From: Virgibacillus sp. NKC19-16
GTDB taxonomy: Bacteria > Bacillota > Bacilli > Bacillales > Amphibacillaceae
NCBI RefSeq assembly: GCF_021560035.1
Contig: NZ_CP074373.1
Span: 2,042,001 to 2,106,000, forward strand
Reading direction: 5' to 3'
Length of the DNA stretch: 64,000 nt
Part shown: positions 18,714 to 27,154 of the stretch, one piece after another
Layout of the letters: each line of letters begins with the position of its first letter
Numbering within the stretch: the stretch's first letter is position 1
Notes under the pieces: model-generated
Databases searched by the model: none
Told to the model about the DNA's origin: nothing
Seen by the model: only the letters and a program-made list of their open reading frames with translations
Position numbers and translations under genes: made by a program

Positions 18714-20522
18714 TTAATCATCATCCATTTTTAATACAGCCATAAACGCTTCTTGTGGAACTTCTACAGATCCAACCATTTTCATGCGTTTCTTACCCTC
18801 TTTTTGTTTTTCCAGCAGTTTACGCTTACGTGTAACATCACCACCATATAATTTTGCAGTTACATCTTTCCTCACAGCCTTAATGGTGGAACGTGCTTCA
18901 ATTTTATTTCCTATAGCTGCTTGAACCGGGACCTCAAATTGTTGTCTTGGAATAAGTTTTTTTAGCTTTTCAACAATTTGTTTTCCACGTTCATGTGCAA
19001 AATCCCGATGCACGATAAAGGATAATGCATCGATTGTATCTCCATTCAATAAAATATCCATTTTTACAAGATTTGAATCTCGATAACCGGTTAATTCATA
19101 ATCAAACGAAGCATATCCTTTTGTATGGGACTTCAATTGATCAAAAAAGTCGTAAACAATTTCGGATAAAGGAATATCATAAATAACATTCACCCGAATA
19201 TCATCCAAGTATTGCATATCGATAAATTGTCCCCGCTTTTTCTGCGCTATTTCCATAACAGGACCTACATATTCACTTGGTACCGTAATTGTTGCTTTAA
19301 CAAACGGTTCACTTATTTCCTGTACTTGTTGCGGATCTGGCATCATTGATGGATTATCCACTACTAGGGACTCTCCGTCTGTCAGTTCAACCTCATAGAT
19401 AACACTAGGAGCAGTAGTGATTAAATTTATATTAAATTCGCGTTCAATTCGCTCCTGAATGATTTCCATATGCAATAATCCTAAAAATCCACAACGATAC
19501 CCAAATCCTAATGCTTGTGAGGATTCCGGTTCATATTGGAGTGACGAATCGTTTAACTCCAGCCTTTCCAAAGCCTCTCGCAAAGCATTATAATTGTTTG
19601 CATCAACCGGATATAAACCACAGAAAACCATTGGATTTAACCTGCGATATCCCGGTAGAGCTTCTTCTGCTTCTCTATTTACATGGGTAATCGTATCGCC
19701 GACACGCGAATCACCGACGTCTTTAATAGATGCTGTTAAATACCCAACATCACCAACGAGTAACTCTTCCTTTTTAATTGGTTGTGGTGAAAACACACCA
19801 ACTTCGTTAACTTCAAATTCTTTTCCTGTAGCCATCATTTTAATCTTATCGCCGACTTTCACAGAACCATCTTTTATAGAAATATATGCGATGACCCCGC
19901 GATAGGAATCGTATAATGAATCAAAAATAAGTGCTTTTAATGGATTATTTTCATTTCCACTAGGCGCAGGAATAACCTCCGTTACCCTCTCAAGTATGTC
20001 TTCAATCCCGATGTTCGATTTTGCTGAAGCTAATATGACATCATCTCCATCAATACCGACAATATCCTCCAATTCTTTTTTTACACGCTCCGGTTCTGCG
20101 CTTGGAAGATCTATTTTATTAATAACTGGAATTATTTCCAGTTCATTTTCAAGTGCAAGATACACGTTTGCCAATGTTTGTGCTTCGATACCCTGTGCCG
20201 CATCTACTACTAATATGACTCCTTCACACGCAGCAAGGCTTCTGGAAACTTCATATGTGAAATCGACATGTCCAGGTGTATCAATTAAATGAAAAATAAA
20301 TTCCTCGCCGCTATTACTTGTATATTCCAGCTGTACTGCATTTAATTTTATCGTAATTCCTCGTTCACGTTCCAAATCCATTCCATCAAGGAATTGCTCT
20401 TTCATTTCACGTTGTGTTAATGCTTTCGTATTTTCTAAAATCCGATCAGCCAGCGTTGATTTACCATGATCAATGTGTGCTATAATCGAAAAGTTCCGTA
20501 CATTTCTGTCTTGTTTCACCAT
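18714..20522 (-). CDS. lepA: Elongation factor 4 (LepA)
   Basis: A translational GTPase that acts on stalled or mispositioned ribosomes and in 30S assembly. GTPase motifs [14 protein letters not shown] and NKIDLP are present, and the LepA-specific C-terminal domain (about 485-602, ending [14 protein letters not shown]) distinguishes it from EF-G. The 602 residues fit the family. It is flanked by terminators on both sides, so it appears monocistronic here. Confidence 0.97.
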   Translation of the reverse strand: MVKQDRNVRNFSIIAHIDHGKSTLADRILENTKALTQREMKEQFLDGMDLERERGITIKLNAVQLEYTSNSGEEFIFHLIDTPGHVDFTYEVSRSLAACEGVILVVDAAQGIEAQTLANVYLALENELEIIPVINKIDLPSAEPERVKKELEDIVGIDGDDVILASAKSNIGIEDILERVTEVIPAPSGNENNPLKALIFDSLYDSYRGVIAYISIKDGSVKVGDKIKMMATGKEFEVNEVGVFSPQPIKKEELLVGDVGYLTASIKDVGDSRVGDTITHVNREAEEALPGYRRLNPMVFCGLYPVDANNYNALREALERLELNDSSLQYEPESSQALGFGYRCGFLGLLHMEIIQERIEREFNINLITTAPSVIYEVELTDGESLVVDNPSMMPDPQQVQEISEPFVKATITVPSEYVGPVMEIAQKKRGQFIDMQYLDDIRVNVIYDIPLSEIVYDFFDQLKSHTKGYASFDYELTGYRDSNLVKMDILLNGDTIDALSFIVHRDFAHERGKQIVEKLKKLIPRQQFEVPVQAAIGNKIEARSTIKAVRKDVTAKLYGGDVTRKRKLLEKQKEGKKRMKMVGSVEVPQEAFMAVLKMDDD

Positions 20523-20633
20523 TAATGATCCTCACTCCTACATGCCTTTTACCACATTATAGATAAAAGCTTCAAATTTATCACACGGCAATACTAGCTT
20601 TGATTATAGCAATGCAATCACTTAGATTCAATA

Positions 20634-20676
20634 AAAAAACAAAAAAAGGCCCTTATCAACATTCTTTGATAAGGGC
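20634..20676 (-). terminator. Terminator of spoIIP-yqxA
   Basis: On the minus strand GCCCTTATCA pairs with TGATAAGGGC (20649-20676) and is followed by CTTTTTTTGTTTTTTT. It lies just after the yqxA stop. Confidence 0.9.
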
Positions 20677-20687
20677 TTTAACATGGA

Positions 20688-20984
20688 TCAAAAAAACAAT
20701 TGTGAGACCTGATATAAACCCTGTACAACCAGTTCATAAAAACCTTTCACGAATGTCTCCAAAAAAGAAGCCGCCTTTTGTACGAAATGGACTGGTTCCT
20801 GCCTATCCATTACATCTATAGAAGAGGATTCAATTGTCTCTATCTCTTCTTCTTCAATCACAACCGCTTGATCGGATCCTTCTGATTCATCGTTTATAGC
20901 GGTATCATCGTTATCCATCCCATACAACATACCTGTTAGAAAAAAAACGGCAAGTAACAAAATAACTATAAATGAGCGAGCCAT
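20688..20984 (-). CDS. yqxA: YqxA family protein
   Basis: A 98-residue protein with one N-terminal membrane helix or signal anchor (FIVILLLAVFFLTGMLYGM, about 5-23), an acidic middle and an amphipathic C-terminal half (FVQKAASFLETFVKGFYELVVQGLYQVSQ). It stands between spoIIP and lepA as yqxA does in B. subtilis. Only 12 bases separate it from spoIIP, so co-expression during sporulation is likely. Function unknown; the symbol rests on position and general architecture. Confidence 0.8.
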   Translation of the reverse strand: MARSFIVILLLAVFFLTGMLYGMDNDDTAINDESEGSDQAVVIEEEEIETIESSSIDVMDRQEPVHFVQKAASFLETFVKGFYELVVQGLYQVSQLFF

Positions 20985-20996
20985 ACATCATACCTC

Positions 20997-22178
20997 CTAT
21001 GAGTCTGTATCTACTTCTTCTGCATCCCAATATAACTCACTAAATACCTCTGCCAATGCATCAGCTGATCGGTTTAATTCTTCCATATTGTTTTCAACTC
21101 CACCGAACTCCAGTACCAATGAATTTTCCGATAGATCCTGATTAAATACACCGTTCGTTGCAGAGCCTTCTTTCGGATAAACCCCTCTGCTTAGACCGGG
21201 GTATTTTTCTTCCAACAGATAATGCAGTTCAGTAGCAAATTCCAGGTTCTTCTCATGTTCAGCATGTTCAGCACCGACAACGATCATAATCCTGGCATAT
21301 GACTTTCCATTTATTTCTTTTGTTGTTATGTCTCTGGATACAGCATCACGATGCAAATCGAAAACATATTGTATCTCTTCATTAGTGGCAAATGCTTCTT
21401 CTACTACATCCCGTGAAGCCTCATATGACTGAGAAAAACTCATTCCTTTTTCACTAAGTTCATTGCTGATATCCGTATCATCAACGTTGGTTCCAATACC
21501 CTTCGCTTCTAAAGACTCAGCTAATCGGTCGCTCACTTGCGTTATGTTCACCTCATCGTGAAATGCCTGGTCAGGCTCTGTTACATCAGGTAAATGGGGC
21601 AGAAAAGATTCACGGTTATGTGTATTATAAAGAAAAACAACATCTCGTTCGCCAGTGCTTGGTGTGGTCTCATCCTCTTCTTCGGAACCGGAATCCTCTG
21701 GATCATTTGATTCTTCTGCTATAACCGCTTCCCTGTCCCTTAAAACTTCTTCTAACGGTGGTGAGGACTCTACAGGGAGGTTTGTATAATTTGTTCCTTC
21801 ACCGGCGATTAATATCTGGCTATCAAAAATCGAATATCCGGGTAATTCATTTCCAAGTAAACTCCTCGGATCATTTGGTTTGATGCTTGTAGCTATTTGA
21901 AAAAGGGTGGTGGATATGTCAGGTAACGTCTCATTATTGGGATAAGCTTGATTAAACGCCCTATTTTCCATTCCTAGTAAAGATAAAAATATGGATCCAT
22001 CTATATCACTCGTCCACTCAGTAATCGTATTCGACGAGAAGCGATAAGCAGGCTGAATCGTTGTCAATATACCAATGAATATAAATAAAACAACAATACT
22101 AATCAGATACATCGCACTTTTTTTATAAATAGGATTGACTCGATTTCGAGCGTGATGATTATTGCTTCCTAAAAGCAT
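20997..22178 (-). CDS. spoIIP: Stage II sporulation protein P
   Basis: A membrane-anchored peptidoglycan hydrolase (amidase and endopeptidase) that with SpoIID and SpoIIM drives engulfment. An N-terminal anchor helix (AMYLISIVVLFIFIGILTTI, about 22-41) is followed by a variable region and the SpoIIP catalytic domain: FLYNTHNRESFLPH and FDLHRDAVSRD carry candidate zinc-binding His and Glu residues. 393 residues. The gene follows gpr as in B. subtilis. Confidence 0.95.
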   Translation of the reverse strand: MLLGSNNHHARNRVNPIYKKSAMYLISIVVLFIFIGILTTIQPAYRFSSNTITEWTSDIDGSIFLSLLGMENRAFNQAYPNNETLPDISTTLFQIATSIKPNDPRSLLGNELPGYSIFDSQILIAGEGTNYTNLPVESSPPLEEVLRDREAVIAEESNDPEDSGSEEEDETTPSTGERDVVFLYNTHNRESFLPHLPDVTEPDQAFHDEVNITQVSDRLAESLEAKGIGTNVDDTDISNELSEKGMSFSQSYEASRDVVEEAFATNEEIQYVFDLHRDAVSRDITTKEINGKSYARIMIVVGAEHAEHEKNLEFATELHYLLEEKYPGLSRGVYPKEGSATNGVFNQDLSENSLVLEFGGVENNMEELNRSADALAEVFSELYWDAEEVDTDS

Positions 22179-22295
22179 GGTTCCACCCTTCCTGAAATCA
22201 AAAGATTAATCACTCTTCAATAAACTCTATGATATAATTTCAGGAACTAGAACCAAATATGCATTTCTATAGAATCAATAGAGAACTACAACCAT

Positions 22296-23402
22296 TTATC
22301 TTGTATAGTTCGCAAAATTATCAACATCCACCTTCTCGTGTAATGCCGCATTAATTCCGTTTGCAATTACATCCGCCATGTCCTTCATAAAACCATCCAC
22401 TTCTTTTGGTGTGACCATTAAATTATGCCCAATGGGTGTCAATACTTCGTCTATTAATTTCCTTTTTTCTTCCTCTGATAGACCACCTAGCACCCCAAGG
22501 AAGGTTTTTCGTTTTTCCGCGTCGGGCAGATCGTCTTCACTGAATTCCTTATGTCCAAATGATAAACTAGCTGGGGCTAATGATTTGGAAGGTTTATCCT
22601 TTTCGTTCATTTCCCTACCAAAATGTTTTAACAGAAAGTCTATCGTATCACTTGTAATCGTTACAGCATCAACAACAGTTGGGACGCCTATTGCCATAAC
22701 TGGTATTCCTAATGTATCCTGACTTAATTCTTTCCGCTTATTCCCGACCCCTGAGCCTGGATGTATACCTGAATCAGACAGCTGAATTGTTTCATTAATG
22801 CGCTCAATGGATCTTGATGCAAGTGCATCAATCGCAATAATAAAATCCGGGTTGAATTTCTCCACAATACCGAAAATAATATCACTTGTTTCAAGCCCTG
22901 TTACCCCCATAACACCAGGTGTTACAGCTGCCACGGAACGATATCCTTCAGAAACCGTTTCATGCTCCATTTGAAATAAATGACTTGTTACAAGTATCTT
23001 TTCTGCAGACATCGGACCTAATGCATCCGGTGTTACATTCCAATTGCCAAGACCGACGATTAATCCTGTGCTGTCTTTAGGTATATTATTTTTTTCCATT
23101 AATTGTTCTAACTCTTTCGCCAGGATTTTTGCTGCTGATTCCTGTCTGTCTGTATCCTGTCGTTTAACACCATCTGCATAAATCGTAATATAAGATCCGG
23201 CTTTCTTATTTATTAATTCGCCGCCCTCCTCGTCAATTTCAACATAAGACACTTTTATATTATCTTCCTTACGTTCTTTTACTGTTACACCTTTAATTTG
23301 TTTTTCCTGTTCTTCCTTTTTATCGGTTTCTGCATACATATCCCGTGCTTCTATTGCTAAATCCGTTCTAACTTGAGGGATTTTTTTCTCATCTTCCATC
23401 AT
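22296..23402 (-). CDS. gpr: Germination protease Gpr
   Basis: The forespore-made aspartic-type protease that degrades small acid-soluble spore proteins at germination. It is made as a zymogen; the sequence VRTDLAIEA near the N-terminus resembles its own cleavage target in SASPs and marks the autoprocessing region. Conserved [17 protein letters not shown] and [11 protein letters not shown] are present. ATG at 23402 (or 23399) follows AAAGGATG; the open frame upstream lacks similarity. 368 residues. Confidence 0.96.
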   Translation of the reverse strand: MMEDEKKIPQVRTDLAIEARDMYAETDKKEEQEKQIKGVTVKERKEDNIKVSYVEIDEEGGELINKKAGSYITIYADGVKRQDTDRQESAAKILAKELEQLMEKNNIPKDSTGLIVGLGNWNVTPDALGPMSAEKILVTSHLFQMEHETVSEGYRSVAAVTPGVMGVTGLETSDIIFGIVEKFNPDFIIAIDALASRSIERINETIQLSDSGIHPGSGVGNKRKELSQDTLGIPVMAIGVPTVVDAVTITSDTIDFLLKHFGREMNEKDKPSKSLAPASLSFGHKEFSEDDLPDAEKRKTFLGVLGGLSEEEKRKLIDEVLTPIGHNLMVTPKEVDGFMKDMADVIANGINAALHEKVDVDNFANYTR

Positions 23403-23486
23403 AACTAAACATCCTTTCTTCCAATCCTTAGTAATAGAATTCACATCTTGTTCAAAAACATACAAATCATATGAAACATAAGCTAC

Positions 23487-23515
23487 TTGAAAACATGGCC
23501 TTCCTTTGGTAAAAT
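23487..23515 (+). promoter_or_regulatory. Sigma-A promoter of rpsT
   Basis: TTGAAA (23487-23492), 17 bases, TAAAAT (23510-23515), 80 bases ahead of rpsT. Confidence 0.75.
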
Positions 23516-23594
23516 ATCTCTTGTTCAGAAGTTATTATTATAAATAAGGATGATAAACTTATGAAAGAATTTATTTTCATCAGGAGGTGAAATC

Positions 23595-23861
23595 ATGGCT
23601 AATATAAAATCAGCAATTAAGCGTGTTGATACGAATAATAAAAAGCGCGAAAATAACCAAGCACAAAAATCAGAAATGCGTACACAGATCAAACATGTAG
23701 AAAAATTAGTTGCAGCGAATGATATAGAAAACGCTAAACTCGCATTACAAGAAACAACAAAACACATTGATAAAGCTATTCAAAAAGGGGTTATCCATCA
23801 AAATAACGGAGATCGTCAAAAATCCCGCCTAGCAAATTTGGTGAATAGCGTTAGCGCATAA
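23595..23861 (+). CDS. rpsT: 30S ribosomal protein S20
   Basis: An 88-residue, lysine-rich helical protein of the small subunit (MANIKSAIKRVDTNNKKRE ... GVIHQNNGDRQKSRLANLVNSV). It follows CAGGAGGTG. It is divergent from gpr and convergent with holA, the normal B. subtilis arrangement; its original terminator has been split by an IS element. Confidence 0.97.
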   Translation: MANIKSAIKRVDTNNKKRENNQAQKSEMRTQIKHVEKLVAANDIENAKLALQETTKHIDKAIQKGVIHQNNGDRQKSRLANLVNSVSA

Positions 23862-23862
23862 T

Positions 23863-23883
23863 AAAAAAACGATCCAGTTATTT
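23863..23883 (+). terminator. Left half of the rpsT/holA terminator, split by the IS
   Basis: AAAAAAACGATCC (23863-23875) is complementary to GGATCGTTTTTTT at 25591-25603. Before insertion these would have formed one bidirectional 13-bp terminator hairpin around the 8-base loop AGTTATTT, serving both rpsT and holA. The IS lies in that loop, so the two arms are now 1.7 kb apart. Confidence 0.85.
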
Positions 23884-23918
23884 GAGGTCACTGAAAAAGT
23901 CCAATTGTATTAAATATT

Positions 23919-23956
23919 AGCCCATCTTTCTTCCGATTTTTGAAGAAAGATGGGCT
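23919..23956. terminator. Hairpin at the left end of the IS
   Basis: A perfect 15-bp stem, AGCCCATCTTTCTTC (23919-23933) and GAAGAAAGATGGGCT (23942-23956), with an 8-base loop, lies upstream of the transposase. It may block impinging transcription from outside; the T-run after it is poor, so termination is an inference. Confidence 0.6.
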
Positions 23957-24001
23957 GATTTATTGTACAATAATAGTAATACATAAAAAATGAGGGATTG
24001 G

Positions 24002-25453
24002 ATGATTGAACGTCAACTGTCGATGAATCTGAGTAACTATGCAGGATTATATGATGCCATTATTCCAAAGGATCATTTACTAAGAGAAATCAACGAACTT
24101 GTTGACTTTACCTTTATCTATGATGAGTTAAAAGACAAGTATTGCCATGATAACGGCCGGAATGCCGTTCATCCGATTGGTATGTTTAAATATCTTCTTT
24201 TAAAAACCATTTATAATCTTTCTGATACTGACTTAGTAGAACGCGCACGCGTGGACATGTCCTTTAAGTATTTCCTGGAGATGGCTCCTGAAGAAGAGGT
24301 TATTGATTCAAGCCTATTGACGCATTTTCGCCGTAAACGTTTGGGAGACGAAAACCTCCTTGAACTCTTACTTGGCAAAACAGTTGAAATCGCTGTGGAA
24401 AAAGATATCATTCAATCAAAAGCAATCATTGTAGATGCAACACATACGAAGTCAAAATACAATCAACTGACACCACAGGAAATACTTCGCAATCGTTCGA
24501 AAAAGGTACGCAAAGAAATCTACTCGATTGATGAGTCCATGAAAGAAAAATTCCCCAAGAAACCCCAATCCGATACGATTGAGGATGAACTTGCCTACAC
24601 ACAAGAACTAGTCGATGTCATTGAGGCGGAACCGGTGCTTCAAGAATATCCCAAAGTGAAAGAACCGTTGAACCTTCTCAAAGAAACAATGGATGATGAT
24701 GTCAATTTTCTTCAGCACTCTGAAGACCCAGATGCACGTGTAGCACACAAATCCGCGGATTCCAGTTTTTTCGGATATAAAACGCACCTGGCCATGAGTG
24801 AAGAGCGTATTATTACGGCAGCTACAGTGACAACTGGCGAGAAAAACGATGGGAAGCAACTTCAAACCTTGATCGAAAAGAGTGAGGAAACGGGAATGTC
24901 CATCGATACGATTATTGGGGATGCAGCTTATTCAGATAAGGATAATATCAGATACGCGATAAAAAACGAGCTGGACTTGGTTGCCAAGTTAAATCCAAAT
25001 GTATCGCACGGTAGTCGTGATAAAGATGATGCGTTTGAATTCAATAAAGATGCGGGGATGTATGTTTGTCCAGCAGGGCATATGGCTACAAGAAAAGCGC
25101 GTGTTGGAAAAAAGGGACAGAACAAAAATCAAACACAAACGTACTATTTTGACGTAGAGAAATGTAAACGTTGTCCTCTCCAAGAAGGATGCTATAAACC
25201 TGGTGCTAAATCAAAAACCTATTCGGTAAGTATTAAATCAGAAGAGCATCAGAAACAAAGGGAATTTCAAGAGAGTGAGAAATTTAAGGAAAAAGCAAAA
25301 GAACGTTATAAGATTGAAGCAAAGAATAGCGAATTGAAACATAGACACGGATATGAGGTTTCCTCATCTTCGGGTCTTGATGGCATGTATTTACAAGGTG
25401 CGATGGCAATCTTCACCGTCAACTTAAAAAGAATCCTGAAGCTGATCGAATAA
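24002..25453 (+). CDS. IS1182-family transposase (DDE)
   Basis: A 483-residue DDE transposase. The N-terminal DUF772-type domain contains AVHPIGMFKYLLLKTIYNLSDT; the catalytic acidic residues likely lie in IIVDATHTKSKY (D), IIGDAAYSDKDN (D) and the C-terminal NSELKHRHGYEVSSSSGLDGM (E). A Cys-rich segment (CKRCPLQEGCYKPG) is also typical. ATG at 24002 is preferred because GAGGG lies five bases upstream; an ATG at 23990 lacks one. The frame is intact. Confidence 0.93.
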   Translation: MIERQLSMNLSNYAGLYDAIIPKDHLLREINELVDFTFIYDELKDKYCHDNGRNAVHPIGMFKYLLLKTIYNLSDTDLVERARVDMSFKYFLEMAPEEEVIDSSLLTHFRRKRLGDENLLELLLGKTVEIAVEKDIIQSKAIIVDATHTKSKYNQLTPQEILRNRSKKVRKEIYSIDESMKEKFPKKPQSDTIEDELAYTQELVDVIEAEPVLQEYPKVKEPLNLLKETMDDDVNFLQHSEDPDARVAHKSADSSFFGYKTHLAMSEERIITAATVTTGEKNDGKQLQTLIEKSEETGMSIDTIIGDAAYSDKDNIRYAIKNELDLVAKLNPNVSHGSRDKDDAFEFNKDAGMYVCPAGHMATRKARVGKKGQNKNQTQTYYFDVEKCKRCPLQEGCYKPGAKSKTYSVSIKSEEHQKQREFQESEKFKEKAKERYKIEAKNSELKHRHGYEVSSSSGLDGMYLQGAMAIFTVNLKRILKLIE

Positions 25454-25479
25454 AATGAAGACTGAATACGCCCCCTCGC

Positions 25480-25534
25480 TTCAAAAAAGCAGCTGTTCCG
25501 GAAAAAATAAATCCGGAACAGCTGCTTTTTTGAA
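25480..25534. terminator. Strong bidirectional terminator at the right end of the IS
   Basis: A perfect 23-bp stem (25480-25502 with 25512-25534) enclosing AAAAATAAA. T6 is present on the 3' arm in both orientations, so it should end transposase transcripts and also holA transcripts arriving from the right. Confidence 0.9.
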
Positions 25535-25601
25535 TGTGGAATCAGTCTAATTTATAAAATTAGACAGTTCTTCAGTGACCTCAGTTATTTGGATCGTTTT
25601 T

Positions 25602-26627
25602 TTATTGCTTAGATGCTTGTACCAATTCATATAATAATAACTCAAATGCTAATTCTTTCTCCATTCCTCCTTTTTTCATCACGGCATCCGTATTCGCTAG
25701 CTTATCCATAATATCCTGCAATCTTCTAACAGTGAAATATTTTTCCCTTTTTAGTGCAATTTTAACAACATATGGATGTACACCAAGCTGTTTTTCCATT
25801 TGCGGTTGGCTATAGCCTTTTGCTTTCAAAAGCTTTACACGCAACATTATTCGAAACTGAAACGCCAACAGGCCAATCAATGCAATCGGTTCTTCTTTCA
25901 TTTTCTCAAGATCCTTGTAAACAGCCATCGCTTTATGTAAATTGCGTTCAATAACAGCATCCGCAAGTCTTAGTGAAGATCCATTTGTTGTATGGGAAAT
26001 TAAATCCTCAGCAATTTCTCTCGTTATCGTTCCATTTTCACCAACAAAGGTAGCCATTTTTGTTAATTCGCTTTCGAGTAGATGCAGATTTGCTGATAAT
26101 TCTGTATCAAATATTTCATATGCATCATCTGCAATTGTTACATGTAGCTGGCCGGCAAGATTTTTAAGCCACTTTACCACTTCATATTCTTTAATAGGCT
26201 CACATATCGCAACAGTTGCATTTTTTTTAAGGACTTTACTTATTTTTTTCCGCTCATCTATTTTTTCATATTGGGCAATTATTATCAGAATAGAATAATC
26301 AACTGGCGATTCCAGGTAATGCTTTAATGTATCCAGATCATGTTCGAAGGGAACTTTATCCGGCTTCGACTTTAAAAATCCCGGGTTATTTGCAATAATC
26401 AATTTTCTCTCCCCGAATAAGGGATATGTCTCTACATCTGCAATAACTTCCTGTATGGGTGTTTCCTCCAGATCGTAGGTGGATTGATTATCCAGGTCAC
26501 CGGCTAATACTTCCTTAGTAAGTTGCTTTTTTAGATTCTGTATGAAATAGGATTCAGATCCGTATAGTAAAAAAACCGGGGATATATTCTTCTTTTTCAC
26601 TTGTTGCAATACTTCCAAATATGTCAC
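25602..26627 (-). CDS. holA: DNA polymerase III delta subunit
   Basis: The delta subunit of the clamp loader, which opens the DnaN sliding clamp. The protein resembles the B. subtilis protein throughout: PVFLLYGSESYFIQ near the N-terminus, a modified P-loop-less AAA+ fold, and the C-terminal collar domain with PIALIGLLAFQFRIMLR. GTG at 26627 follows GGAGGGG at 5 bases. 341 residues. Its stop codon lies in the right arm of the split terminator at the IS border. Confidence 0.93.
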   Translation of the reverse strand: MTYLEVLQQVKKKNISPVFLLYGSESYFIQNLKKQLTKEVLAGDLDNQSTYDLEETPIQEVIADVETYPLFGERKLIIANNPGFLKSKPDKVPFEHDLDTLKHYLESPVDYSILIIIAQYEKIDERKKISKVLKKNATVAICEPIKEYEVVKWLKNLAGQLHVTIADDAYEIFDTELSANLHLLESELTKMATFVGENGTITREIAEDLISHTTNGSSLRLADAVIERNLHKAMAVYKDLEKMKEEPIALIGLLAFQFRIMLRVKLLKAKGYSQPQMEKQLGVHPYVVKIALKREKYFTVRRLQDIMDKLANTDAVMKKGGMEKELAFELLLYELVQASKQ

Positions 26628-26690
26628 ATTATCCCCTCCATTTGTGTATATAACCAATATTAAAACGGAACCTGAAGAATAGCAAGGATA

Positions 26691-26725
26691 TTTAGAGGGA
26701 AATTTTGACCCAATTTCCCTCTAAA
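26691..26725. other. Perfect 14-bp stem-loop upstream of holA
   Basis: TTTAGAGGGAAATT (26691-26704) and AATTTCCCTCTAAA (26712-26725) flank the loop TTGACCC. It lies in the holA-yqzM interval (26628-26928). No T-run follows on either strand; it may be a 5'-UTR structure of holA. No other feature was recognised between 26726 and 26928 apart from AT-rich promoter-like sequence. Confidence 0.55.
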
Positions 26726-26928
26726 ATCTATATAAACGTTTAAAATATAGCCCTAGGAACTACACGTTAAACGATGTTTGTGTTATTTATATTATCCTGT
26801 CTAAGTAAAAGTATAGATGTTAAGTCTTTCTAGAAATGCCAGAAGAAAAACGTAAAACAAATTTCATCCAAAAGTGGATTTTTCTTAGCATTTAATTTAT
26901 ACTAGTGTTATATATAGGAGGGATCGAT

Positions 26929-27063
26929 GTGAACGAATTTGAACAAAATCCGCAGTCCAAAAATCATGATGTATCTGATTCGATTAAAGGATTTGCCTTC
27001 TCATTTATTTTCTTTATGTTGATTTTTGTTATAGGTGTTGTTGTAAGCGTCGTTGGGCAATAA
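26929..27063 (+). CDS. yqzM: YqzM family small membrane protein
   Basis: A 44-residue protein, GTG start at 26929 after AGGAGGG, beginning (M)NEFEQNPQSKNHDVSDSIKGF followed by one membrane helix (FSFIFFMLIFVIGVVVSVV). Length, charge pattern and position between comEC and holA match B. subtilis YqzM. It is convergent with comEC. Function unknown. Confidence 0.85.
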   Translation: MNEFEQNPQSKNHDVSDSIKGFAFSFIFFMLIFVIGVVVSVVGQ

Positions 27064-27099
27064 GATATGAACACCACAACAGAAGATGTTAATGCTAAC

Positions 27100-27138
27100 A
27101 AAGAGACTGGATAAATTTATACATACAGTCTCTTTTTG
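27100..27138 (+). terminator. Terminator of yqzM (facing comEC)
   Basis: AAAGAGACTG (27100-27109) pairs with CAGTCTCTTT (27126-27135) and is followed by TTT. It ends 17 bases before the comEC stop; lacking a long A-run on its left side, it is mainly a plus-strand terminator. Confidence 0.75.
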
Positions 27139-27154
27139 TATTGCGTATGATAAC

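Larger units (their letters stand above)
23884..25582 (+). mobile_element. IS1182-family insertion sequence, intact
   Basis: A 1,699-bp element with perfect 12-bp terminal inverted repeats GAGGTCACTGAA (23884-23895) and TTCAGTGACCTC (25571-25582). The directly repeated 8-mer AGTTATTT at 23876-23883 and 25583-25590 is the target-site duplication. It encodes one full-length transposase and carries strong hairpins inside each end. Intact ends, duplication and reading frame point to recent insertion and probable mobility. The family name rests on the transposase sequence. Confidence 0.95.
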
